Assembly: GCA_027886175.1 (NCBI GenBank)
Contig: JAJNNQ010000044.1
Coordinates: 248,001 to 312,000 of the forward strand
Length of the DNA stretch: 64,000 nt
Origin: Phylloscopus collybita
Taxonomy: Eukaryota; Chordata; Aves; Passeriformes; Phylloscopidae
Direction of reading: 5' to 3'
The notes under the pieces are model-generated. The model did no database searches. It was not told where the DNA came from and saw only the letters and a list, made by a program, of their open reading frames with translations. Below are positions 44,312 through 55,490 of this stretch, piece after piece (within the stretch, counting starts at the first letter, position 1; each line of letters starts with the position of its first letter). The position numbers and the translations under genes are program-made.

Positions 44312-44897
44312 ACCTCCTCAGGGGAAACCCCCTCACCGGGATGGGGCGATCTGCTGCAGGTTTAATCCATCTGCATCTGAAAGAGAGGACAAAAGTCAGA
44401 GTGCTGCAGGATAATTGACAGCTCCAGGCATCTTGTGTCAATCTAGGAATACCCTCTATAGTCCAGTGACGCCCCACACTACAAATTTCAAGCCCCCGGG
44501 ACTTGCCCTATTACCCCTACACCCAGACTAAGCAGCAAGGCAGAGCAGCTCGGGGCCAAATACACACCAACACCCGTGACACAGGAGACCACAAACGAGG
44601 GAACACAACGGGGACAGAAAACTCTCGGCCACAAGAATGACCGTGAGGACCCAGGGAGCTCGGAATGAGGTGACCGAGCTAAGACCAAAGGCGAGCTGAC
44701 CAGGCTCGGAGAACCCTGCAGGAAGAAGATGTCAGCAGGATGATTTATTCCAAGGACCGCAAAGACGGATGCCCGAGAGTGCTACGGTCAGAATCACCTC
44801 CCTGTCTTTGCCTTCTGACAAGTCCTAATCCGCCAGAATGGATCGTTGCAGAGCACAGCTGTCGACACAGCTCAGAACAAGACCTGAAAGTACACCA
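44312..44897 (-). repeat. Left arm of ~585 bp inverted repeat, LTR-like
   Basis: Its reverse complement matches 48382-48968 with few differences. In the - orientation it carries AATAAA (TTTATT near 44744) followed by a cttcttcctgcaggg stretch, which resembles the poly(A) region of a retroviral LTR. Matching 66-codon open frames in both arms (44488-44688 and 48594-48794) are shadows of the homology. Confidence 0.8.
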
Positions 44898-45540
44898 GAC
44901 AAACTCACACTGGCTCACCTGCTGCTGCTGCCCAGCACAAAGGTTTGTCCCTCGGCACCTCCTTCAAGCAATGCTCCACATCCAAGTACATCCACGTGCC
45001 CCCCCAGACCCAAATTCGTTCCATGAGACACCCCGGGGAGCCCACCACAAACCCCACTCCTCCAGCAGCTCCATGCCAAAGTGAGCCGAGGGAAAGTCTC
45101 TTAAAGTAGCCCCGGCAGAGAGCACTGCCCTGTCCCCTCATCATCCTCACCGCTCACACCAGTGGCTGCTGCTACTCTGAGTGGGAAGGCAGGGGCAGAG
45201 GGGACTTGGTGCTTTTTCCCTGGACAGCTCGTTTTCTGCAGCTAACACAATTAGACACTGGGCTTCCCTTGCTGTGGGTAAGGACCCTCTTCTCCTTTTA
45301 GGGGCTGCTTTAAGAGGTTTGTGCCGCCGCTGCCGGCACTGGCGTGGTCTGCCCGCTCCCCCCGCACCGTGGGGCGGCGGCAGCCCCGGAGCGAGTCCCG
45401 GCGAGGGGCGCGGGGTGACGGGGGGGGTGTCCTGGCACGGGGCCGCCCCTGCCTGCCAGAGGAGTCAATAGTTTTAGAGGAAGGAGGTTTGGCAAAAAAA
45501 AATTCGTTTTGGCTAATCAATGAGAAGTTAGTTTGAAAAA
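44898..45540 (+). other. Unclassified DNA between arm and C-poor tract
   Basis: No gene recognised. A GC-rich stretch with CpGs lies at 45315-45460. Composition then changes abruptly at about 45480-45590 into the C-depleted tract. Confidence 0.5.
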
Positions 45541-47760
45541 GTAAAGAGGTTTTTTTTTTTGTTGTTGTTGTTTTTTTTGTGTTAGGTAGTATGCTTGATA
45601 GAGAATTAAGGGAAGATGATAGAGGATGTCGTATTATGATACCATTTAAGGACATTTTATATTTTATTTTGCATTCTCTGCTTTAAGCTCAAATTAATAT
45701 GCTTTAACTATATATACATTTATCTATAGATGCACTTCCATATAGAGAGTAGTAGTGCTATTTAATAGATAGCAGTATGGTGTTTATATGTGGTTTTAAT
45801 TCCTATTACATTGTTTTGGTGATATGTAGTGTTTAGTGTTATTTTTGGATATTATTTATTATGTGTGATTTGGTTTTTGAGTGAAGATAACTGTATGGAT
45901 GGGTTTGTTTGTATTTTAGATACAATTGATTTAAGTAGCTTTATTTATTTATAATAGGCTTCTGATATGTGTTATTGGGGTTTTGGTTTTGTTTATTGTT
46001 GGTGAGCATTCAGTTTGGGTAGGACCAGCCTGGCTGGTGGAGATTTAGGTGTATTGTTAGATGTAGTTTTTTAAATTTTTAAATTTTTTTTCTGTTTGGT
46101 GGTTTTCCAGTGGTTTTTAATAACTTCTAGTGTAGTTTTATTTTGTTTGTAGATGATGTATGATAAGGGACATGGTCTGTTTATTTAACATTATGCTTCT
46201 TAGTTTACATGTTGATTAGGTTATTTTTGAATTGAGTTTTGTTGTTGAATTTTTTTTTTGGTGGGGTATTATATTTTAAAGGCTGTGTTTTTTGAGGTGT
46301 AACTGGCTGCACCAGGAGGTACAGGGGAGATTTTTCTTTATTTGGTGGTGGCTTTTATCATGGTGAGTAGGTAGTGTTTGTTTTGGTGGGTTTGAGGTAG
46401 TGTGATGTAGTTAATCTGCGAGAATTTCCTAATATTTATAATTGGATTGTTGCTTCTTATGTTGTAGGGGTTTATTTATTTGGCTTGTTTGATTGCAGTA
46501 TGTGTTTTATAGTTATGGATAATCTGGAAGGTATTGTTTATGGTTAAATTGATCTTTTGGTTTTGTGTGTATTTATATTTTTGTTTGGATGGTTTGAGGC
46601 ATTATAGGTTTATTGAATTAGGATTAATTTTTTTGGTGTTAATAATTTATTTGTGATATTTTAATTTTTGCAGTTTGTTTTGGTTTTTTGGTGTTTTATT
46701 AGTTTTATTTTTAGGAGCATGGGTATTGATATGGTGGATATTTTAGCTAGTTTTTTGGGGTAGTGATATTTATTTTTTAGTAGCTTAGATTTTTTCATGT
46801 TGTTAATTAATGTGGGTTTTTTTAGTTAATTTTATAGAGTATTGGTTATTATTTTTGAGTTAGTGTAGAGATAGAGCTTTGATTATTTTTCTTTAGTCAG
46901 GTTCAGGGTCAGTTGTACAGTTCTGAGTTTAGTAAGTTAGTTTATCTTTTTTGCTAGTTTTTGTGATTCTATATGCTTGTTTTTTTATTTCTGTTCCATT
47001 TTTATGACATGATAAGAATTGTTAGTGAAAAGAGTGCAGTGTGGTTTGTTTGCTGGTGCTTGTATGGTGGCATTTTTTAGTTTGTGTTTGTTTGGGGTGT
47101 TTTTTTCAGGAGATTAAAGTTTTTATTTTTGGGTTAATTTGTAATTATTTTCAAGACTTTAGGGAGATTTAAATTTTTTTATATGGGTGTGCTGTATGAA
47201 GAGAATAATTTATTTGTTTTATGTGATATTGGTGGCATGGTAGGTAGAGGGTAGCAGTTACTTAAAATATGTTTGAGGGGTTTTGGCACTTCAAATATTT
47301 GTTTGGAATGTTTGGTGTTTTGGGTAAGTTGAAATGGGATTTAAAATTTTTTTTTAAATTAGGTTTTCTTAGGCTTTGTTACAGTTAAAATTGTATTTTT
47401 TTGTTATGTTAGTAATAGAAATAGGTTTTGATGTTGTATGTAGTGATGGGATTAGCATATATGGTGTACTAGTGTTGTCTAAGGATTTAAATTTTTGTGG
47501 TTTTGGTGCGTTAGGTAAATGAATTTATGTAGTTCAAAACACATGGGGTTTTTTGCTTTTTATTTCGTTAGAGGCAAACTTTTCAAGTTTGAGATGTTCT
47601 GGGCATATATATGAGTTTTTTTAAGGGGATTGGTTATGGGGTTATTTTTATTATTTTTGGAAGTTTGATTTTAGGTAATTAGAGGTGCCTTTTTGTGGTG
47701 CAAGTTTTTGGGGATTTCTTTCTCAAAATTTCTATTTTTGTGTGGTTGGGGTAGTGGGGT
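45541..47760 (-). mobile_element. Cytosine-depleted tract, candidate hypermutated retroelement interior
   Basis: For 2.2 kb the + strand is rich in T and G and nearly free of C. For example, 46441-46500 has 4 C against 16 G, and 46561-46620 has 1 C against 14 G. It is not a simple repeat. The - strand is accordingly A-rich and G-poor, the signature expected after massive G-to-A change of a retroelement sense strand. On the - strand some frames are interrupted mainly by stops that could derive from TGG. No protein family could be recognised. It could also be an unusual AT-rich spacer. Confidence 0.45.
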
Positions 47761-48381
47761 TTCTGGTGCAACTCTAAGCATCCATTACTGCTTGTGTGTT
47801 TTAGGCAGTCCACTGGTACTGCACTGAGACCCCCTCACAGGCTGGACAACAGATCAGCTAAGGTCCTGCTTTGATGCTTGGTTTTCTTTGTGGCACCAGA
47901 CAAAGAGACAGCAGCCCGGTGACAGCAGGAGTTTCCCAGAGGGTGAGCCGGCCTTCCTTTGCACCCGACCTGGATTTTCATCCCCAGATGTCGCAGAGAT
48001 AAGTGCAGGGCTACAGATCACAGAGGAGACCAAAAGCAGGGTGCTGGGTCGGGGGTCACCGGGAGGGATTTTTGAGTCAGCTTTGGAGACAGGGATGTCC
48101 AAGATGTGACCCCCTAGGCCCCATCGAGGGAAAGTCTAAGTTTTGATCACAATGCTGAGGTGTGCAGGGCAGAGCAGTCCCGGTGTGTGTCGTGTCACTT
48201 GTCTGTCGTGCCTTCTGTGTCTTTTGGGCATCTCGTCCTTCACATTTTTGCCGTGGCCCTTCCGGGGGCCTGTCGCAAACCCTGGCGTCAGCCTTAGCAT
48301 CTGCGATCTCTGCGCTCCTCGGCCCGGCGCCTTTGGCTCGGGAGCTGGGACAGGCATCGCCTCTCTCTTCAGAAGCCTCCA
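47761..48381 (+). other. Unclassified DNA before right arm
   Basis: Normal composition returns at about 47760. No gene is recognised, and the short open frames on both strands look like chance. Confidence 0.45.
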
Positions 48382-48968
48382 GGCCGGTGTCCTTTCAGGT
48401 CTTGTTCTGAGCTGTGTCGACAGCTGTGCTCTGCAACGATCCATTCTGGCGGATTAGGACTTGTCAGAAGGCAAAGACAGGGAGGTGATTCTGACCGTAG
48501 CACTCTCGGGCATCCGTCTTTGCGGTCCTTGGAATAAATCATCCTGCTGACATCTTCTTCCTGCAGGGTTCTCCGAGCCTGGTCAGCTCGCCTTTGGTCT
48601 TAGCTCGGTCACCTCATTCCGAGCTCCCTGGGTCCTCACGGTCATTCTTGTGGCCGAGAGTTTTCTGTCCCCATTGTGTTCCCTCGTTTGTGGTCTCCTG
48701 TGTCACGGGTGTTGGTGTGTATTTGGCCCGGAGCTGCTCTGCCTTGCTGCTTAGTCTGGGTGTAGGGGTAATAGGGCAAGTCCTGGGGGCTTGAAATTTG
48801 TGATGTGGGGCTCTAGATGGTATCTGTAGATTGACACGAGATGCCTGGAGGTGTCAAGTTATCCTGCAGCACTCTGATTTTCATCTTAACTTTCTTTCAG
48901 ATGCAGATGGATTCAATCTGTAGCAGAGTACCCCAATCCTGGGTGAGGGGGTTTCCCTGAGCAGGTCA
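48382..48968 (+). repeat. Right arm of ~585 bp inverted repeat, LTR-like
   Basis: Matches the left arm in inverted orientation. AATAAA lies at 48533-48538, followed within 20-40 bp by a T/C-rich cttcttcctgcagg element. I could not fix TG...CA ends, so LTR status is tentative. Opposite orientation rules out a simple single provirus. Confidence 0.75.
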
Positions 48969-49471
48969 GACAAGACAAGAATCAGATATTTCTCATTTTC
49001 TGGCGCTCCAGTGCAGGCCACCAACATGAGTGGCTTCAAATGAGTGAGTCCCTTGCTAACTGCCCCTCCACCAAGGGAGCAGCTGCAGCCTCCTCTCCTC
49101 CGGGCTGGGCTGAGGGAGGAAACACTTGGGGCTGACACAACTCCACACTCAGGGTACTTGGGAAAATGTGTAGGTCTGTTCTGGTTTTTTTTTTTTTTTT
49201 TTTGGTTGTTTTGTTTGTGGTTGTTTTGTTTTTTCCTTTTTTTTTTTCATTCTTTTTTTTTTTTTTGAGCTTTCTACAGGGTTTCAATCATCAGCTTGTT
49301 AAAAATAACTAGTATGGACTGAAAACATGAGGGGCTGGCAAGTTACAGGCTCCAAAGAGAACTTTTTTTTTTAATGGCTGTGAGATTATATCTTGATTTT
49401 GAGACTCTTTTGGCCATCTGTATTGTTAAAAGTCTATTGTTTTTAAGTAAGCTGCTTCAATAATGCATCTA
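48969..49471 (+). other. Unclassified DNA with poly(T) tracts
   Basis: T-rich stretches lie at 49183-49203 and 49236-49267. No gene is seen. Confidence 0.5.
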
Positions 49472-49933
49472 TGTCGTAGTCGACATATGTGTGGTAGTAG
49501 TCGACACGGACACTGCACTCGCACTTGAGGTGCTTCATCAGAAGGCTTAAAGTATAGGCATCTTGATATTCAAAAAGTCTCCCCTGTACCTTTGCTCTGT
49601 ATCTTCTCTGTATCTTCTCAGAGCAGCTCCACACAGCTCTGGCTCTGTCGGTCCTTCTGTTCTGGCTCGCTCCTTCCTGACCCTGGCACGGCCGCCTAAC
49701 CCTGTCTGTCCTACATACAGTATCTTACCTTTTCTGGCCCTTGCACAACCTCCTGTCCCTAGGTCTTTACAGCACGGTGAGCAGACTCCAACTGACTTCA
49801 ACTGCAACTAACTCACTCTTTATCAGGCCCATAGCTGTGAGGGCAAGGCTGTTTCTACTCAAGGATGATTAACACAGGTGTAACATATCAGGAGGGAGAC
49901 TGCCTTTGCAGCATCTCCTTTCGTCTCCCCACA
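49472..49933 (-). repeat. 3' LTR of the tRNA-Trp element
   Basis: Direct copy of 50778-51234 with scattered substitutions and a few short indels. A long identical stretch covers ctcactctttatcaggcccatagc through the gtctccccaca end. Confidence 0.85.
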
Positions 49934-50757
49934 ATTCCCCGTTTCTTTTTATAATTAAACATTTCGAGAAACACATGCTTAGGTAAATTGACCATTATAA
50001 CATTCAAACACTACATACAAATACTGTCTCCAGTTTCTTCTGTAAGTGGATGCATTAGGCACAGATAACACTGCTTGATAAATATCAGTTTCATTTTCCC
50101 TAATTGTATTTTTTCTCTATTGTATTTTTTCTGTTTATTTCCAGTTTTTCTTTTTTTTCTCTATTTTCTTCTTTTTTTTCTTTTTTTTTCCCATTTTTTC
50201 TATGCTTTTTAATTTTTCTTTTTTTTTTCTTTTTTAAAAAGTTTTCTATTTTTCTATTTTTTTCCTGTTTTTTGTCCTTTTCTCTCCTCTCTCTGCTTCT
50301 CCATTATAACTATAATATTGACGAGCCATGGTTAATTTTTTGAAGGAACACTTTGATTCCAGGATAGCCCTTCAAACTACATTGATTAATCCATTTAACA
50401 TCCTGGCCATTTTCTTCCATTCTGGCATAAAAACTTGACATGAATGTCACTGTTGCGGCAGTCACAACACAACCTCCTTAGAGAAGTTATGTCCCATTAT
50501 CACTAGTTGGTGGCTCACCTATTGCTAGGTGTCTTTTATAATATAAAATCAGGTCCAGACCTCCCTGTGGCTTCCACTGCCACTCTCAGCTTCACCAACA
50601 CTGCCTCCCCCACTCCATTCCCAAGCGGGTCTACATTGCCAGTCACTGGGACCCCATATGAGTCCAGGCCAAGTATGCAGTTCAGGCTATTGTATCAGTA
50701 TATAGTTTTGGTTGTATCAGTATACAGTTATCACATCGCTCATCATGTCAGTCACTC

Positions 50758-50775
50758 ATCACGTCGGGGTCACCA
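50758..50775 (-). promoter_or_regulatory. Primer-binding site, tRNA-Trp type
   Basis: All 18 bases match the primer site I know from avian alpharetroviruses. It lies 2 bp inside the 5' LTR, which is the standard spacing. Confidence 0.85.
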
Positions 50776-50777
50776 GA

Positions 50778-51234
50778 TGTCACAGTCGATGTATGTGGTG
50801 GTACTCGACACGGACACTGCACTCGCACTCGAGGTGCTTCATCAGAAGGCTTAAAGTATAGGCATCTTGATATTCAAAAAGTCTCCCACACTTTTGCTCT
50901 GTATCTTCTCTGTATCTTCTCAGAGCAGCTCCACACAGCTCTGGCTCTGTCTGTCCTTCTGTTCTGGCTCGCTCCTTTCTGATCCTTGCACGGCCGCCTA
51001 AACCTGTCTGTCCCACACACAGTATCTTTTCTTTTCTGGCCCTTGCACAACCTCCTGTCCCTAGGTGTTCACAGCACAGCAAGCAGGCTCCAACTGACTT
51101 CAACTCAGCTAACTCACTCTTTATCAGGCCCATAGCTGTGAGGGCAAGGCTGTTTCTACTCAAGGATGATTAACACAGGTGTAACATATCAGGAGGGAGA
51201 CTGCCTTTGCAGCATCTCCTTTCGTCTCCCCACA
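50778..51234 (-). repeat. 5' LTR of the tRNA-Trp element
   Basis: Partner of 49472-49933, with a perfect TG...CA terminus on the - strand. It is adjacent to the primer-binding site. Confidence 0.85.
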
Positions 51235-52430
51235 TATATGGTAGAAATACTCTCTAATGTCAGAAGGTTAGAAAGCACTAACACCAACATGGCACCTCCT
51301 TAATTTTTAGCAGCAAAACTTGATCTTAACTAAACTTAAAACTTCATTACTCTGCTGCTAATAAATTAGTAAAGAAGTTCATCAGCTTTTGCTGCATTTC
51401 ACTGATACTCAAGGTCATTAAAATTGTCTCTACTGTTCTAAAATAAAGACAGATTTTAGACCTCCCTCATTCTCCCCATACTAGAAACATGTGCATTGAT
51501 TATTTTTAAGCTGCCCGGAGAAGGTGTCTGTGGACATGGCAGCCAGGGAATGGTGCTGGGAAGGGCAGGATGGGAAGGAACTGCTCAGAAATCCAGAAGC
51601 AGCGGTGGATTGGGAGCTGATCCTGCCTCAGTCACAGCCTTCTGGACGGTCTGTGTAATGATAATATTCCTATTTTCCTTCCTGAACACAGGGTCAGAGG
51701 AGAACAGAAGTCATTGCATTGATGGAAAGGGGAGCCCCAGGGAAAAACTGCTGCTCGTGTCCGCAGAGAGCAGAGGGAAGAGCCCGGGAGAAATCTTGGC
51801 TGGCTGAGGGGCACTTGTGTCCCCTGTGGAACAGATCCCTGCGTCTCCTCAGACCTGCTGGTTTGCAGCACAGTTTGGACACCTTTTGCTGCCGCTTTGG
51901 TTCTTAAGAACTGGAAATCCGTGGATTTCTGGAGGGTTTCCATAGGTTCTCCTGTTTTCTAGGAGCTGCACAGTGAGGTAGGAATTTTGAGGAGGCCCTG
52001 GCCAAGCTGCCAGCGGCGAGGAACATGGAGCATCCGGGGGGCTTCTCCCACCGGAGTTTCTCCTGGAGTGTGCTGCGTGTACTGCTGGATGTTTAAGCTG
52101 GGATGGGGTGTTCTCCTGCAGGCCCAGCTCTAACTGCTGCCTCTGAGCCCAGGCCTTGCTGTGCCCCAACACTATGAAGACTACAGAGAATTGAAATACA
52201 AACCAAAACTGCAGCAGGAAGCCCAGTGCAGTTTAGGTTGTTGTTCATGAGATTCTCCAAGCTGAGCACAGACACTGTGTTCAGCACAGGCACAGGCAGG
52301 GGCTTCTTGGAGCGCTGCTCTGGCTCCCATTCTTTGGAGCAGGGGATTGCAGGAAATAAAGAAGAGAAGCCCATCAACTACTGCAGAGGGACAGTCACTG
52401 GCAGGAACCAGTGGGGTAAGAAATGTGAGG
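51235..52430 (+). other. Unclassified DNA
   Basis: No gene recognised. A short + frame at 51496-51807 and its overlapping antisense frames have no recognisable domain. Confidence 0.45.
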
Positions 52431-53290
52431 GGCAAAGAAGGCAGCAAAGGTGAGGTGACAAGTGTGAGAAATGGGAGTGAAAAAAGGAGAGAAGTGTGAG
52501 GGAAGAAAAGGGTAGGAAAGCTGTGGGGGAAAGGGTGAGAAAAGTGAGGGGGAAATGGTGAAAAATGGGAGTGAAAGTAGGAGAGGAAGAGGAGAGGAGA
52601 AAAAGGCAGGGAATATGATGGGAAAATTCTAAGAAACATGAGTGGGAAAGGGTGAGAAAACTTAGGGGGAACAATGGAGGGAAATGTGAGGGGAAGAGAG
52701 TGAGCGACTTTCCTGGCAAAGAGAGAGAAACAGGCAGCAAATGTGAGGGGAACATTGTGAGAATCCTGAGGGGAAAAGAATGAGAAATGAGAGGGCAGAA
52801 AAAGGCAGAAAACATGAGGGGGGAAAAGGGTGGGAAGATGGATGGGAAAAGTGGCAGAGAACAGGAATGAAAAAGGGCGCAAGAGGAAAAGTATAAGGAA
52901 CATGAGGGGGAAAGAAAGATAAACATGAGGGGAAGAGTGTGAGAAATGTGAGAGGGAAAGGGTGAGAAACAGGAGGGCAACAGTGAGAAACACGAGGGGG
53001 AAACCTGGAGAAAAATGACTGAGAAAAGGAGAGAAACATGAGGGGAGAAAAGGGCAGGGTAAGTGAGGGAAAATTTGTGAGGAACATGAGGGAAGAAATA
53101 ACCAGGAAAGAGTGGGAAGGTGGGGAAACGTGAGAGGTAAAGTGTGAGGAAAGTGAGCAGAAAAGGGTGGGGGAAACGAGTATGACTTGGGAGGGAAACA
53201 TGAGAGGAAAACTGTGAGACTTGAGAGGGGGAAGGGGTGGAAATGAGAGAGGGAAAAGAGCAGGAAATGTGAAGAGAGAACAGGAATGAA
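52430..53290 (+). repeat. Purine-rich minisatellite (gaaacatgaggggaaaagggtga)
   Basis: About 30 degenerate units of 25-35 bp on the + strand, almost all A and G. Its complement generates the long serine/phenylalanine/proline frames on the - strand (to 417 codons), which are not genes. Confidence 0.85.
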
Positions 53291-53524
53291 GGCAGTATTG
53301 GCATAACAGCTGAAATCATTCCTAACCCATTCCCCGCTCTGTTTGCCCATTTACTGGACAAGCCCAGGGCCCCTCTGTATGTCCATATCCACCTCTGCCC
53401 TGATTCCTGTCTGGAAGCAGCAGAAGGGGCAGGATGTGCTCCAAGCTGGGAAGGCCACAGGTGGTGCTGATTTCCAGAGGCTTCAGTGTCCCAGCTGAAG
53501 CCAAGGCAGGACTGGGTTGAAAGG

Positions 53525-53526
<2 letters not shown>

Positions 53527-53583
<57 letters not shown>
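53527..53583 (+). repeat. (CTG)19 trinucleotide array
   Basis: Nineteen uninterrupted CTG units. It would read as polyLeu, polyCys or polyAla on + and polyGln, polySer or polyAla on -, but no surrounding gene was recognised. Confidence 0.95.
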
Positions 53584-53587
<4 letters not shown>

Positions 53588-55020
53588 GTGCCAGAGAGCC
53601 CTGGCTGGGCAGGGCACGGCACCCACTGCACTGCGGGCTCTTTGTCCTGCCAGAGCTGGGCACAGCTGGCAACAAATCATGATGGCTTGGGGGAAACCAA
53701 GGGGTTTGTGGAGGCTGCATTGCTCTGCACATACCCGGGCCACCTGCAGCACAGAGCTTTGGCCCCCGGAAAGGTCAACCTGAGGGAAACAGCTGGAGAA
53801 GGTTTCATTTTCACCTTTCCAGAGAAGTGACTAAAATGGAAGTTACCAAGCAGGGCCTGATCCCCCGTGCCAGCTCAGTGTGGGAAAGGAGGCATGGCTT
53901 TTATTTCAGTGCTGGGTGCATGGGCAATCACTTTTCTAGCACGTGCTCACTCAGAAATCTCACCTATTAATTTGTCACCGTGGAGGTAAGACCTACTCAT
54001 TACTTTGCTGAAACTCACAGGCAAAAGATTCTCTCAAAGTATTTGACATATTTAAATCCTTCTCAGAAGTTACTGACAGCAGAGTTGGGGTCCCTTGAGG
54101 GTCTCTGGTGGTCATTTGGGGAACATCTCACTCCTCAAATTCTCCTCGGATGCTCAAGAGCCTCCTACAAACACTTTCTTCCCCCTGAATGCATTCCAGC
54201 GACCTTCTTAGGAGGACTGCTCTGTTCTCAAGGCTAAGGTAGCCACTCGCACACAGCAATCACTGCACTGGGGGAATAGAGGGCTCAACACTGTCTGTTC
54301 ATGCCAACAGAATTCATGATTTGTTACAGTTCAACATTTTCTCAACACCTTCTTTCCCTGGGAATTGCTCACAAGCATTTCCTCAATGCACCTTGGAAAC
54401 GTGTTTGCTGACTGAAGGCACATGGTGTCTTTCCTTCAGCAATGAAGAAAGAAAACACAAATGGCCTACTGAAACCCTTCTGCTCCCTTCCAAATCAGTC
54501 ACTGCTCAAGCACAACCCACAGGCTCATCCCCGATTCCCTCGGTGAGATAAGACATAATATTTTGCTGCAGCTGAAAAACTATTAGATAAAAGAATGAAA
54601 GTTGTTGGTTGTAGGTGTTGTTATTTAGGGATTGGATTTGTTCTAGGTAATTTGTTTGGTGTTGCTGTGAGGGGCCGGGTTGAAGACCAGACCAAAAGGG
54701 AAGTAGGATAAGAGGGAAAGTGACAAAGTGACAGACAAGTAGATTGTGAAGTGAGAATATAAGTTCCCTAGTGTTATAGATACAAAAAAACCCAACAAAC
54801 AAACCTAACCCAAAAACCCCCCAAAACAAAACCAAAAAAATAAGTTGAAACTTTTTAATAGTTGTGTCCCTATACTGGCTGTGTGTTTCAATTTCCATTC
54901 GCAACGGTGTTTATTTTTCAACTGGTTCTGAGTTGTTACAAATACTTGCTGTTGTAATGCTGTTCGGGTAGTTGTTAGAAAGTGTTGCAGGGTTTAGTTA
55001 CCAATGTTTGTGGAAGTTTT
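53584..55020 (+). other. Unclassified DNA
   Basis: No gene recognised. An A-rich stretch lies at 54780-54840. Confidence 0.45.
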
Positions 55021-55039
55021 GTGCGGCTGCCTTCCGGAA

Positions 55040-55490
55040 TGCAGTTAAAGGGATAATACCAGGGGAAGGGGGGGAATCTTCTGCTCTCCCCAGATAACCC
55101 AGAGACTGAGACCACCACCCAGCGCTTTCATTGGAGAACACGACCGCCCAATCAAAACACGGCGGGAAGGAATGATTGGTGTAGACAGCACCCTGCTAAG
55201 AACCAATGAGAGCCCGAAGAATGCACCAATCATGTAAAGGATCCAAAACGAGCCAATCCCTGAGGGGACTGAGACCATAAAAGGGACTGACCACGCACAG
55301 TGGGGGCTTCTCTCTCGGGAACTGGAGTGTGCTGAGGGGTGGCCTGTGTGCACGTATTTGTTTGCTCTGACTTGCCGTGAGGGGCTGGGACTAGCTCAGC
55401 CCCTTGTTCCTGTAGCCGCTTCATAATAATAAACAGTTGGCCTTTCCTTTTTTAACATCTTTGGATTCACAGCCTCGTCATTATTTTTGC
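55040..55490 (+). mobile_element. Solo-LTR-like unit with promoter and poly(A) signal
   Basis: Several CCAAT-type boxes (ccaatca near 55149 and 55229, ccaatga near 55203, ccaatcc near 55254) precede a TATA-like ataaaa at 55277-55282. About 150 bp later come AATAAA (55428-55433) and a T-rich downstream region. This CCAAT-TATA-short R-AATAAA layout is typical of retroviral LTRs. Ends could not be fixed, and no second copy or internal region was found. Confidence 0.6.

Larger units (their letters stand above)
49472..51234 (-). mobile_element. Non-autonomous LTR retroelement with tRNA-Trp primer site
   Basis: Two direct repeats, 49472-49933 and 50778-51234, flank 844 bp. Read on the - strand each begins TGTGGGGAGACG and ends ...GACA, so the LTRs have TG...CA ends. 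The right copy is the 5' LTR. Immediately inside it on the - strand, two bases after the LTR end, lies TGGTGACCCCGACGTGAT, which is the tRNA-Trp primer-binding site known from avian leukosis-type viruses. A purine-rich tract (AAAAAGAAACGGGGAAT) adjoins the 3' LTR. The interior has no gag, pol or env reading frame and includes a T-rich block. The LTRs are very similar, suggesting a fairly recent insertion. I could not identify a target-site duplication. Confidence 0.85.

Noticed and set aside
44488..44688. Conserved 66-aa protein encoded in both inverted arms
   Set aside because: Similarity of the two frames follows from the DNA inverted repeat. There is no codon-level sign of selection that I can see.
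50758..50775. tRNA-Trp gene fragment
   Set aside because: Only the 18-base 3' complement is present, exactly at the LTR border, so it is a primer-binding site and not a tRNA gene.
52181..53631. 389- and 417-codon - strand Ser/Phe/Pro frames
   Set aside because: They are the complement of the purine minisatellite and CTG array. Two frames are open over the same repeat, which shows a compositional effect.
53517..53783. Possible polyAla or polyGln gene at the CTG repeat
   Set aside because: No splice-consistent or domain-bearing sequence surrounds it, and several frames are equally open.
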